Positions 46,021 through 54,904 of a DNA stretch of 64,000 nt are shown one piece after another (the stretch's first letter is position 1; each line of letters starts with the position of its first letter). A program made the translations under genes and the position numbers. A model generated the notes under the pieces. That model saw nothing but the letters and a program-made list of their open reading frames with translations, was not told the origin of the DNA and searched no databases. The stretch is from CAWBQO01 sp963790965 (GTDB lineage Bacteria; Bacteroidota; Rhodothermia; Rhodothermales; DASSAV01): contig CAWBQO010000006.1 in NCBI GenBank assembly GCA_963790965.1, positions 744,001-808,000 on the forward strand, in the 5' to 3' direction.

Positions 46021-46560
46021 TGCCACTCATGAGCCGGACCCCTCCGTCGCTTCGCGCCACCTCCCTTGAAAGGGGAGGAATTTCTTCTGCTGAAAGGGCG
46101 TTCAAATTCCTGAACGCTAATCCTTGCAAACCCTCCCCCTTCCAGGGGGAGTACCCGAAGGGGGAGGGGGTTTTTGCGTGATGCAGGCACAAGTCATTCG
46201 ATTACTGATTCGCTTAGGTGAGCCAAACCCCTCCGCCAGTTGGCGGCATTGCCATTCATGAGCCAAACCCCTCCGTCGCTTCGCGCCACCTCCCCTGAAA
46301 GGGGAGGAATTTCTTCTGCTGAAAGGGCGTTCAAATTCCTGAACGCTAATCCTTGCAAACTCTCCCCCTTCCAGGGGGAGTACCCGAAGGGGGAGGGGGT
46401 TTTTGCGTGATGCAGGCACAAGTCATACGATTACTGACCGAGGTGCACCAAACCCCTCCGCCGGTTGGCGGCATTGCCATTCATGAGCCGCACCCCTCCG
46501 TCGCTTCGCGCCACCTTCCTTCGGCGTCGCTCAGGACAGGCTCCCTTCGCAGGGGAGGAG
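46021..46560 (+). repeat. 229-bp tandem repeat with terminator-like hairpins
   Basis: Two nearly identical units start at 46021 and 46250 (period 229 bases) and a partial third at 46475. Each unit contains CGTTCAAATTCCTGAACG, a perfect small hairpin, and a long G/C palindrome (CCTCCCCCTTC...GAAGGGGGAGG) followed by GGGTTTTTGCG, which resembles a rho-independent terminator on the + strand. No coding potential was seen. It separates the leftward UPF0173 gene from R7 and the glycosidase. Confidence 0.75.
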
Positions 46561-46600
46561 TTGTTTGCGCTTTAGAACGAGCTGCTTTCCTGAATCCTAC

Positions 46601-46769
46601 GACGCTGTTGAAATTCCAGGGGGCGCTGTCGGTAGATGATATTTTGGCTCAAAGGCCGGAGCAACCTCCCCTCTGAGGGAGATTCAAGAGTCCGTTAGAC
46701 GGCCTTCCGGTTGCGAAGCAGGCCCGGCAAAATGGTGACGCATCCCATCAGTAGTATATCGACAGCCTC
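46601..46769 (+). mobile_element. MITE-like element copy R7
   Basis: Begins GACGCTGTTGAAATTCC and ends TATCGACAGCCTC, with a degenerate central palindrome (CCTCCCCTCTGAGGGAG). Flanks are CTAC (46597-46600) and TTAT (46770-46773), with only the TA core shared, so this is an old copy. It ends about 90 bases before the glycosidase start. Confidence 0.7.
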
Positions 46770-46861
46770 TTATGCGACGAACTGAAAGGAAGACCCTACC
46801 TACATCTACGACTGAAAGGCTTACCTTTGTGCACGATCATCCGTCCCCTCCGCCGCCGCCC

Positions 46862-49774
46862 ATGCACCCGACCCTTCGCGCTACCCTATTCGCTACCGTC
46901 TTCCTGATGGCCGCGGGTGCCGCCTCCGCGCAGCCGTTTGATGGGGCATTCCCGTTCCATATGCCGCCGTTCGACTCGTCCACCGCGGCGTTCCTTCCAC
47001 GTTTTCCGCGCGAACCGATCACCGAAGCAGGGCGCATATCGGCACAAGGGGAGGCCTTCTTCCGGGGAACCACACCCGTTCGCCTCTTCGGTGCGAACAT
47101 CGTGGCCGACGCCGCCTTCCCGCCCCGGGCGCAGGCGCGGCTCGTGGCCGCGCGCATGAGGAAGATGGGCTTCAACCTCGTTCGCTTCCACCATATCGAC
47201 AACGGCTGGACGCGCAACCTTTTTCCCGACGGCTCCACGCGCGCGCTCGACCCGGCAGCCCTCGACGACCTCGAGTTCTTCGTCGCGCAGCTCAAGGAGG
47301 AAGGCATCTACGTCAACATGAATCTGAACGTCTCCCGCGCCTTCACTGCCGCCGACGGCGTGGCGAGTGCCGACTCCCTGCTCGACTTCGCCAAGGGCGT
47401 CACGCTGTTCGATCCGCAGCTCATCGACCTGCAAAAAGAATACGCCCAGCAGCTGCTCACGCATGTGAATCCGCACACCGGGCGCGCACTCGCCGCCGAT
47501 CCCGTGCTCGCGATGGTGGAGATCGCGAACGAAAACTCGCTCTATTACCTCTGGCGAAACGGTGCCCTGCGGCGCTTCGCTGACGGCGGCGGACTGATGA
47601 CGCGCCACGCGGCTCTGCTCGACACACTCTGGCAGAACTACCTCCGCGCCCGCTACCTGAACACCGACGCGCTGCGAGCCGCGTGGGCGGCCGGCGCGAG
47701 TGACCCGGGCACGGAACTGATCCCGGACGGCGGTTATGAAACCTCCGTCGGCAACCCGTGGCAACTTGAACGGCATCCCGGCACTGAGGCAAGCGTCGCC
47801 CGAGACGAAGCGGCCTCTGACGGCCTTCATGCCGCGCGGGTCGACGTTTCGCAGATCGCCGAAGAAGCCTGGAATATCCAGTGGAAGCGGACCGGCCTTT
47901 CGGTCCAGAAAGGTGAGACGTACAGCGTCTCCTTCGCCCTTCGCGCCGACGCGCCGCGCCCGATCTCCATCTCCGCCATGCTCGACGTTTCGCCATGGAC
48001 GACCTTTGGCGGAACGACGGCCGCTGTCACTGCCGAATGGCAAACCTTCCGGTTCAGCTTCACCGCGCCGCAGACGACGCAAGGTACACTGCGCCTCTCG
48101 TTCATGGTGGGCGGGCAGATCGGTAGCCTCTGGGTGGACGCCGTCTCGATGCAAACCTCCGGGCGCATCGGCCTGGCCGCCGATGAGTCTCTGGAGGGCG
48201 GCAGCGTCCATAGAATCGAGCAGAACGACCTCCTCTCCTATACCGATGCCCGCGCCCGCAGCATGACTGCGTTCTACATCGAACTGCAGGACCGTTATTT
48301 CGCCGAAATGCACCGTTTCCTCCGGGAAGATCTCGGCGTTACCGCGCCCATTACCGGCACGAACTGGAACTTCGGCCTCGTGGATTTGGCCGTGCAGTCG
48401 AAGATGGATTACGTGGACAACCACGCCTACTGGGACCACCCGAGCTTCCCCGGCGAGCCATGGTCTGCCACCGACTGGCGCATTGCGAACGCGCCGATGG
48501 TCCGCGCAACCGACGGCGGGACGATGGCCCGGCTCATGGCGGGCATCCCGTTCGCCGGCAAGCCCTACACGATCAGCGAGTACAATCACGCCTTCCCGAA
48601 TCGTTTTCAGACTGAAGGCGTCCTGTTTCTGACGGCCTACAGCCTCTTTCATGGCGTCGACGGCCTCATGTTCTTCGACTACAACGGCAGCGCGAACTGG
48701 ACGCAAGATCGCATCGACAGCTTCTTCAGCCTGCACCGCAACGCGGCCATGATGGCGCTCATGCCCTCCTGCGCCTTCGCCTACCGCAGCGGCCTCGTCG
48801 CTCCGGCCGCAACGACGCTCTCGGTCCGCTACAGCCAGGAGAACGTGCTCGGGTATCCTGCCATCGACACGGGTTCCTGGGAGGGCACTTCGCTCTTTCC
48901 GCGCACGCTTGCGCTCGAACACGCACTCGTGACGGAGACCTTTGGGGATCCAGGCGGATCGAACCTGTCCACCTTGCCTCCCGCTCCGTCGCCTCCGTTC
49001 ACGACGGACACGGGCGAGATCGTGTGGGACACGGACGGGCTGATGAAGGTCGCCGCGCCCCGCTTTGAGGCCGCGACCGGCTTCTTCGATGCTTTTCGCG
49101 ATACGCCTCTCGGCAGCGCGGTCATTGGAGGAGGAAACGGGTTCGGGACCTTCACCTGGGTGTCGCTCTCGGAGCAGCCGCTTAGTGAAACCCGGCGATC
49201 GCTCATCACCCTTTCAACGGCCGCGCAAAACGAGGGGATGCGGTGGGACGGAATGACGACCATTCATAACAACTGGGGCACGGGACCGGTGGCGCTGCGC
49301 GCCTTGCGGCTCTCGCTCTCTATCGCCATTGCCGCAGACTCCGTGCGCCTTTACGCGCTCGACGGTGCTGGGTCGCCGACGGCCCAAAGGACGCTCTTTC
49401 CCGGCGCAGACGGCCGCTTCGGCGTTGTGCTCGATCAGGAAGTCCAACCGACCGTCTGGTTCGGCCTTGAAGCCATTGGGAACGGAACGGCCGTCGGCAC
49501 GGAGAGGCCACAGGACCGGCGGTTTGGCTTTCGGCCGCTCTTTCCCAATCCCGCGCGCGTCTCTGCAACGGCGGCATTTACGCTCGCAGCGCCGGGCAAC
49601 GTCACCCTGACGCTCTTCGACCTGCTGGGGCGGAGGGTGCAGCGCCACGCGGCGACGGGTTTCCCGGGTGAGAACCGCGTGTCAATTCCCCTTCACACAC
49701 TCGCAGCGGGGGTGTATTTCTGCCGCCTGGAAGCGCCGGAGGGAACGGCGGTAAGGCCGCTGCGCGTGGAGTAG
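46862..49774 (+). CDS. Secreted clan GH-A glycoside hydrolase with type IX sorting domain
   Basis: A 970-residue exported enzyme, probably acting on polysaccharide outside the cell. Signal peptide MHPTLRATLFATVFLMAAGAASAQ; catalytic TIM-barrel region with MRKMGFNLVRFHHIDNGW, VEIANENSLYYL (acid/base Glu about residue 225, after Asn) and YTISEYNHAFPN (likely nucleophile Glu about 573). A jelly-roll carbohydrate-binding-like insert (GETYSVSFALRADAPRPISISAM, about residues 360-450) splits the barrel. The C-terminal domain, FPNPARVSATAAFTLAAPGN and GRRVQRH...LAAGVYFCRLE, is the type IX (Por) secretion signal. ATG 46862 was chosen; an open frame to 46772 has no signal of its own. Confidence 0.88.
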   Translation: MHPTLRATLFATVFLMAAGAASAQPFDGAFPFHMPPFDSSTAAFLPRFPREPITEAGRISAQGEAFFRGTTPVRLFGANIVADAAFPPRAQARLVAARMRKMGFNLVRFHHIDNGWTRNLFPDGSTRALDPAALDDLEFFVAQLKEEGIYVNMNLNVSRAFTAADGVASADSLLDFAKGVTLFDPQLIDLQKEYAQQLLTHVNPHTGRALAADPVLAMVEIANENSLYYLWRNGALRRFADGGGLMTRHAALLDTLWQNYLRARYLNTDALRAAWAAGASDPGTELIPDGGYETSVGNPWQLERHPGTEASVARDEAASDGLHAARVDVSQIAEEAWNIQWKRTGLSVQKGETYSVSFALRADAPRPISISAMLDVSPWTTFGGTTAAVTAEWQTFRFSFTAPQTTQGTLRLSFMVGGQIGSLWVDAVSMQTSGRIGLAADESLEGGSVHRIEQNDLLSYTDARARSMTAFYIELQDRYFAEMHRFLREDLGVTAPITGTNWNFGLVDLAVQSKMDYVDNHAYWDHPSFPGEPWSATDWRIANAPMVRATDGGTMARLMAGIPFAGKPYTISEYNHAFPNRFQTEGVLFLTAYSLFHGVDGLMFFDYNGSANWTQDRIDSFFSLHRNAAMMALMPSCAFAYRSGLVAPAATTLSVRYSQENVLGYPAIDTGSWEGTSLFPRTLALEHALVTETFGDPGGSNLSTLPPAPSPPFTTDTGEIVWDTDGLMKVAAPRFEAATGFFDAFRDTPLGSAVIGGGNGFGTFTWVSLSEQPLSETRRSLITLSTAAQNEGMRWDGMTTIHNNWGTGPVALRALRLSLSIAIAADSVRLYALDGAGSPTAQRTLFPGADGRFGVVLDQEVQPTVWFGLEAIGNGTAVGTERPQDRRFGFRPLFPNPARVSATAAFTLAAPGNVTLTLFDLLGRRVQRHAATGFPGENRVSIPLHTLAAGVYFCRLEAPEGTAVRPLRVE

Positions 49775-49891
49775 CCGGCTCTTCCGGTTGTTTATTGGTG
49801 AAGGATAGATTCGCCGCGCCATAAGCCAAAGAAGATCAGTATCTTCCTCGGCTCTGCTGCAGGCAACCGGCCCTGGTGAGGCCTTGCAAGA

Positions 49892-51769
49892 ATGCTCTTT
49901 CCCAATCAATTCAAAAACATCTATCCCCGCTCTCTTCTCTTGTTCGAGAAGAACATCGACTGGCGGATTACCGGGAGATGGACGCTCTACGCGGCGCTGA
50001 TCGGGGTGCTGGTCGCCTTTGCGGGTATCGCCTTCGGCTACCTGGTAAGCACCGTCACCCGCCTGCTCCTGGTGGACGGAGCCGGATACCTCGTTCCTTA
50101 TCCCGGCGGCGAAGCGGCCGACGCAGTGCCGTTCAGCCTGCAACAAGCCCTCGCCCCCTCCCGCCGCTGGCTCATTCTCTTGCTGCCCGCGCTCGGCGGA
50201 CTCGGCGCCGGATGGCTCGTCTTCACCTTCGCCCCGGAAGCGGAAGGGCACGGCACCGACGGCGTCATCGGGGCCTTCCACCGGAAGAAGGGCTACATTG
50301 CGCCCCGTGTACCGCTCATCAAGGGCCTCGCCTCCGCCCTCACGATCGGATCGGGCGGCAGCGCAGGACGGGAAGGACCCATCACGCAGATCGGCGCGGG
50401 CATCGCGTCCATCATCTCAGAGCGATTCAAACTCTCCGACCGGGAGCGGCGCATTCTCCTCGTAGCGGGCATGTCGGCAGGCATGGGTGCCATCTTCCGC
50501 GCGCCGCTCGGCGGGGCGATCTTTGCCGTTGAGGTGCTCTACCGGGAGGACATCGAGAGTGAAGCGCTCATGCCCTCCGTCATCGCGGGCATTGCCTCCT
50601 ACTCGGTCGTGACGATGCTTACGGAGTCGGGCGCGGTTTTCGTAACGCCCGCCTTCCAGTTCGTGCATCCGCTGGAACTGCTGCCACTGATCCTGTTCGC
50701 CATGATCTGCGCGCTGGTGGGCATCCTCTTCGTCAACATTTTTTATGGCACCAAAAAGAACGTCTTCGATCCGCTGAGAATGCCGCCGATGCTGAAGCCG
50801 GCACTCGGCGGACTCGCCGTCGGCGTGGTCGGGTTCTTTTTCCCGGCGGTGCTCGGATCGAGCTATGGCTGGTTGCAGCAGGCCATCGAGGGCAATCTGC
50901 CCGTGCAGATCATGGGCCTTCTGGTGGTTTTGAAGATGCTCACGACCTCCCTCACAATCAGCTCGGGCGGGTCCGGCGGCGTGTTCGCGCCCTCCCTCGT
51001 GATCGGCGGAATGATGGGCGGCGTGTTCGGCAACGCGCTCAAAGCGATAGCGCCGGGCCTCGTAACGCAGCCCGAGGCCTACGTGATGATCGGCATGGCG
51101 ACCTTCGTTGCAGGCGTCGCCAACGTGCCGATCTCAACGACCATCATGATCTCCGAGCTGACCGGCTCATACACGCTCCTGGTGCCGCTCCTTCTGTCGG
51201 GCGTGCTCGTCCACGTCACCACGCGCCGGTGGAGCCTCTTCCGCGAACAAGTCCGCGCCTCGTCGGACTCGCCCGTCCACCGCATGAACCTGATGCCGGA
51301 CCTGCTCAAGCGCACGCGGGTGGACGTGATCATCGAGCACCCGGCCTACTTCCACACCATCAGCCGCACGCATACGCTGACGGAAATCATGGACGTTTTC
51401 ACGCGCACGCAGGAAGTCATCCTGCCCGTGGCGGAAGAAGAGGACGTGGATCTCGAACGGCCGAACTACACCGGACTGATCCTTCTCGACGACGTGCAGG
51501 CCCTGCTCTCGTCCGAAGACACGCTCAAGCATATCGTGATTGCGGAGGATCTCGAAGTGCCTTTCGCGTCCGTCGCCCTTCACGAGACGATGGACCGGGC
51601 GCTGGAGCAGTTCGCCTCCACCCAGTATCCCGAACTGCCGGTGGTGGATGAAGAGGGCAAGATCGTCGGCTTCGTGCGGCAGAGCCAGGTTATCGGCGAA
51701 TACCACCGCGCCTATCTCCGCTACTACGCAAGAGTCGACAGCGAAGGAGACCTGCCGGACGCGCGGTGA
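49892..51769 (+). CDS. ClC-type chloride channel/antiporter with CBS domains
   Basis: A 625-residue membrane protein. Selectivity-filter motifs: GSGGSAGREGPITQIGAG (gating Glu of GREGP), SSGGSGGVFAPSLVIGG and GMATFVAGVANVPISTTIMISELTGSY. Cytoplasmic CBS region at the C-terminus: MDVFTRTQEVILPVAEEED..GLILLDDVQALL and LEQFASTQYPELPVVDEEGKIVGFVRQSQVI. It may export fluoride or exchange chloride/protons; GSGGSAGREGP is the common Cl--type filter rather than the fluoride-type. Starts at ATG 49892 and stands alone between the glycosidase and repeat DNA. Confidence 0.92.
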   Translation: MLFPNQFKNIYPRSLLLFEKNIDWRITGRWTLYAALIGVLVAFAGIAFGYLVSTVTRLLLVDGAGYLVPYPGGEAADAVPFSLQQALAPSRRWLILLLPALGGLGAGWLVFTFAPEAEGHGTDGVIGAFHRKKGYIAPRVPLIKGLASALTIGSGGSAGREGPITQIGAGIASIISERFKLSDRERRILLVAGMSAGMGAIFRAPLGGAIFAVEVLYREDIESEALMPSVIAGIASYSVVTMLTESGAVFVTPAFQFVHPLELLPLILFAMICALVGILFVNIFYGTKKNVFDPLRMPPMLKPALGGLAVGVVGFFFPAVLGSSYGWLQQAIEGNLPVQIMGLLVVLKMLTTSLTISSGGSGGVFAPSLVIGGMMGGVFGNALKAIAPGLVTQPEAYVMIGMATFVAGVANVPISTTIMISELTGSYTLLVPLLLSGVLVHVTTRRWSLFREQVRASSDSPVHRMNLMPDLLKRTRVDVIIEHPAYFHTISRTHTLTEIMDVFTRTQEVILPVAEEEDVDLERPNYTGLILLDDVQALLSSEDTLKHIVIAEDLEVPFASVALHETMDRALEQFASTQYPELPVVDEEGKIVGFVRQSQVIGEYHRAYLRYYARVDSEGDLPDAR

Positions 51770-51873
51770 TGCGGAACCCAGTGCTCCGCGTCCCACGCCC
51801 GGCCACGGGCGACTCAACCGCCGGCCCTCGCTTCCCCAATTCCGTCTTTGACGCAGAGGCGCAGAGGGTTTAG

Positions 51874-52030
51874 GGGGCCGTTGAAATATCGGAAAGCGCA
51901 TTATGTAGCTGACGATGTGGACCGAAGCACCAACGCAACCCCCCCCTTGAGGGGGGCTCAAGGGGGTGTTAGCCAGCATTCCAGTTGCGCATAAATGTGT
52001 GTGAATCTGTAATGTACCCCACCGATAGTA
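51874..52030 (+). mobile_element. MITE-like element copy R5, right end lost
   Basis: Begins GGGGCCGTTGAAATATCGG after flank TTAG (51870-51873) and keeps the central CCCCCTTGAGGGGG, but diverges after ACCGATAGTA; the right inverted repeat is absent. Truncated copy. Confidence 0.7.
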
Positions 52031-52146
52031 TCGTAGGCGCAGGCGCGATTGCGGATAAGGGCGCGGCGCGGGTTGGGGCAGGACGTAAGGGCACGATATA
52101 TCGTTTCCCTACAAGGTCGCCACCTCCCATTATCCTCCATTCCCCC

Positions 52147-52385
52147 GGAGTGTCATCCTGAGCGCAGCGAAGGATCTGTTTTCTTTCGCAGCCTGAGACG
52201 CTTCGCCGAGACCGCAAGACTCGGTGTGAACCGTTCTGCCCTTCAGGTGCTCATCCCATTCCCGCTTCCTCCGGCATCCCCGAGTGTCATCCCGACCAAG
52301 GCGGCGCCACCGACCCTTATCATGAACCCACCTCATCCGCCGCCGCGCGGAGGGACCTCCTCAAACCAGCACAGCCGAGATGCCG
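52147..52385 (-). repeat. Inverted partial copy of the 386-bp unit
   Basis: Reads, on the minus strand, the same order of motifs as the tandem units at 39781-40552: the CCGCCGCGCGGAGGGACC element, GTCATCCCGACCAAGGCGGC and AGATCCTTCGCTGCGC. Similarity is high over most of the unit. Confidence 0.65.
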
Positions 52386-52573
52386 CGCCATGGCGGGTAA
52401 GGAAGAATGGACGCAGAGGCGCAGAGACGCAGAGGGTTTGTTGGCGTGAGCGTAAACGCGGGGGAGGGCGCGTTGCACGTCGGGGTTGAGGACGCGATAT
52501 ATCCTGCCCCTACGCCGCTTCTCCGATGATGGAGCGTCGGGCAAGCGATGACCGCGAAAAGGAGCGCGCGCGA

Positions 52574-53737
52574 TTATAGAGGTAGCGGCTCGGCCCCTTC
52601 ACTCAGGATCCGCAGGAAAGCGTCGTACGCAAAGACGCGGTTTCGCTCCCTCCCGGATACCTCCCTCACGACGCCAACCTCTTGGAGAATGGCAAGCGCC
52701 TTACTAACGGTTGGCCTGCTCAACTGAAGCCCCGCCGCCGCCGCTCCAGCCGAGAGCAGCGGTTGCCGTGCCAGCGCGTCGTGTACGCGCAGCGTAGATC
52801 CCGCTGACCTTCCGGCGTGCCTTTCTATCAGGAGCCGGTCCTGCTCCAGCAGTGCGAGGAGCCGCGCCGCCGCGTCCACGGCCTCGTCGGACGTGACCGC
52901 CACCCCTTCGAAAAAGAAGCGAAGCCATGCTTCCCAGTCCCCTTCCGTGCGCACCCGTTGAAGCAGCCGGTAGTATTCATCACGGCTGCGTTTGAAGAAC
53001 AGGCTCAGATACAAAACAGGTTCGCGAAGAACCTTCTCCTCGCACAGAAGCAGCGTGATCAGCAATCGGCCAATGCGCCCGTTGCCGTCGAGAAAAGGAT
53101 GGATGGTCTCAAACTGCACATGAACCAGCGCAGCCTTGATCAGCGAAGGAACGGATGCGTCGTGCAGGAAGGTCTCCAGCGAATGGAGCGCCTCCGGCAC
53201 ATGCTCCGGCGGTGGAGGGACCAAATGCGAATTCCCCGGGCGCGTCCCGCCGATCCAGTTTTGACTCTTCCGAAACTCGCCCGGCCTTTTATCAGCCCCT
53301 CTTCCGCCCTGCAGCAGTACCTCGTGTATTTCCCTGATCAGCCTGAGAGACAGGGGAAACCCACTCGCCAGTCGGTCCAGTCCGTGGTAGAGCGCACGAA
53401 TGTAATTGGAAGCTTCACGGACATCTTCCAGCGGAACGCCGGGCGCTTCTTCGGACTCCATCAGTAGCAAATCTGAAAACGAAGACTGTGTGCCCTCGAT
53501 CTGCGACGAAAGCAAGGCTTCCTTGCGGACGTAGTTGTAGAGGAACAGGTCCGTCTTCGGCAACAAGGCCGCCATCCCGTCAAGGCGACCAAGCGCCAGG
53601 TTGGCCCGCTCCATCAGGCGGAGGTCGGCCGGCGAGAAGGTGAGGCGCGGCGGAAGGGGAGCCGGCAGGAACGCCTCGACGGACTCCCCCGCCGTCGTGC
53701 TGGTCAGATAGATGCCGGCTCCGGTGCGCGCTGTCAT
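52574..53737 (-). CDS. Fic/DOC-family protein with winged-helix C-terminus
   Basis: A 387-residue Fic-domain protein, expected to transfer AMP (or another nucleotide) to target proteins. The active loop HPFLDGNGRIGR (residues 213-224) is complete. The N-terminal inhibitory helix motif SSQIEGT (residues 77-83) marks a class II Fic that is autoinhibited; Ser and Glu are both present. The C-terminal 80 residues read like a winged HTH (LSRPTVSKALAILQEVGVVREVSG). No antitoxin-like partner is adjacent. It lies on the minus strand, alone. Confidence 0.92.
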   Translation of the reverse strand: MTARTGAGIYLTSTTAGESVEAFLPAPLPPRLTFSPADLRLMERANLALGRLDGMAALLPKTDLFLYNYVRKEALLSSQIEGTQSSFSDLLLMESEEAPGVPLEDVREASNYIRALYHGLDRLASGFPLSLRLIREIHEVLLQGGRGADKRPGEFRKSQNWIGGTRPGNSHLVPPPPEHVPEALHSLETFLHDASVPSLIKAALVHVQFETIHPFLDGNGRIGRLLITLLLCEEKVLREPVLYLSLFFKRSRDEYYRLLQRVRTEGDWEAWLRFFFEGVAVTSDEAVDAAARLLALLEQDRLLIERHAGRSAGSTLRVHDALARQPLLSAGAAAAGLQLSRPTVSKALAILQEVGVVREVSGRERNRVFAYDAFLRILSEGAEPLPL

Positions 53738-53799
53738 GGGGTTAAGAAAGTTTCTTTCACAACTCGGAGCGCTATAAAAGGTTTAACCCCTATCCTTTC

Positions 53800-54876
53800 T
53801 TAGCGTCCACTTACTGCTTTCGCCTGGTGCCCGTCGAGCACCGGAAGGTTGATCATCTCGGGCGCACCGTCGCCGGAAAAATCTGGGAGCAGGGCAGCAC
53901 GGGGGCCGAGGCGCGCCTGCAGGCGCTGCAGCACGAACTTGGTCCAGCTATAATGAACCTTAGACGGCAGGCTCTGCCAGAAATACGACGTCCCCGGACT
54001 CACTGCGAAGCTCGGCTCGAAGTAGCAGTTCACCGTGCAGCCGCGGCAGGCCTCATGCCGGCCTTCCATGGCTTTGTGCGCCGCTACCGTGTCCGACTGC
54101 CACAACTCGTAGAGCTTGCCCTCTATCGGCAGGCGCTCCATGCCGTAGTGATAGCACGGCAGGACAAGCTCGTTGAACGGCGAAATCACGACGCTCGAAG
54201 ATACCGCCCGGCAAACGGGATCGGCCGGGTCATTCCCGCCGCGCCTCCTGAGCGTCAGAAAGGCGGGGTTCAGGTACGTGTACGGCTTGCGCGCGAACCG
54301 CTCCACCTCCTGCATCACCTGCTCGTCAAGCCCTTCTCCGAGCGTGTTATACTCGAAAAGTGGGTTGATGATGAGCATGAGGCGGTTCGGATGGGAAATC
54401 CGTTCGTAAATCTCCGCCAGACGATGGACATTTGCATTGGTGACCGTAAAGAGAAGATCGGGGTGCTCGCCGAGCGACATGGCCGTCTCGATGCTCTCCA
54501 TGAGCTTACCGAAACAGCGCACGCCCCGCGAGGCATCGTGCTCCTCCGGCACCGACGAGTCAATCGAGAAATGCAGCAGGTCCACCTTCCCCGCAAGCCG
54601 CTGCGCCTGCTTCGGGTAGAGCAGTCCGTTCGAGGTGATGGTGGTCAGGAAGCCCCGGTCCTTCGCCATCGCGAGCAGTTCAGGAAGCTGCGGGTGCAGG
54701 AGCGGTTCGCCGCCCGTGAAGTCGATCACGCGTACGCCGAGGCGGCGCAGGTCATCCAGGTTGCGCTCGGCGTCGTGGAGCGTTATGGTGGGAGACGGCT
54801 GTTCCCAGATGTCACAGAAGCCGCAACGCGCGTTGCAGCGGTAAGTGACGTAGTAGTTGCAAAGAATGGGCTTCAT
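53800..54876 (-). CDS. Radical SAM enzyme with auxiliary cluster cysteines
   Basis: A 358-residue radical SAM protein. The N-terminal CNARCGFC (Cys14, Cys18, Cys21) binds the [4Fe-4S] cluster; GGEPLLHPQLPELL and TSNGLL are the usual SAM-domain motifs. The C-terminal region has cysteines in CRAVSSS, LPCYH, EACRGCTVNCYFEP, suggesting a SPASM-like auxiliary cluster. The substrate is unknown. It follows a divergent DprA-like gene (28-base gap) on the same strand, so the two are likely co-transcribed. It is not viperin: that family lacks the extra cysteines and has a different substrate pocket. Confidence 0.88.
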   Translation of the reverse strand: MKPILCNYYVTYRCNARCGFCDIWEQPSPTITLHDAERNLDDLRRLGVRVIDFTGGEPLLHPQLPELLAMAKDRGFLTTITSNGLLYPKQAQRLAGKVDLLHFSIDSSVPEEHDASRGVRCFGKLMESIETAMSLGEHPDLLFTVTNANVHRLAEIYERISHPNRLMLIINPLFEYNTLGEGLDEQVMQEVERFARKPYTYLNPAFLTLRRRGGNDPADPVCRAVSSSVVISPFNELVLPCYHYGMERLPIEGKLYELWQSDTVAAHKAMEGRHEACRGCTVNCYFEPSFAVSPGTSYFWQSLPSKVHYSWTKFVLQRLQARLGPRAALLPDFSGDGAPEMINLPVLDGHQAKAVSGR

Positions 54877-54904
54877 GGCGGCGCAGCAGTACGGATGAGC
54901 GGCA

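Larger units (their letters stand above)
51770..52573. other. Gene-free stretch crowded with short repeats
   Basis: Between two converging genes, 800 bases hold R5 (51874-52030), an inverted copy of the 386-bp unit (52147-52385), two GACGCAGAGGCGCAGAG runs (51850 and 52411), and two GCGATATATC-type palindromes (near 52097 and 52490). No gene is supported here. It is a junction where several intergenic repeat families have accumulated. Confidence 0.7.

Noticed and set aside
45164..46192. A longer start for the UPF0173 hydrolase reaching 46192
   Set aside because: The extra codons lie in a tandem repeat and non-coding sequence; MKLTYFGHSAF at 45850 is the family start.
53800..54876. Radical SAM protein as a prokaryotic viperin (antiviral)
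   Set aside because: The CNARCGFC motif is general; the C-terminal auxiliary-cluster cysteines point to a SPASM-like enzyme, and there is no nucleotide kinase neighbour.
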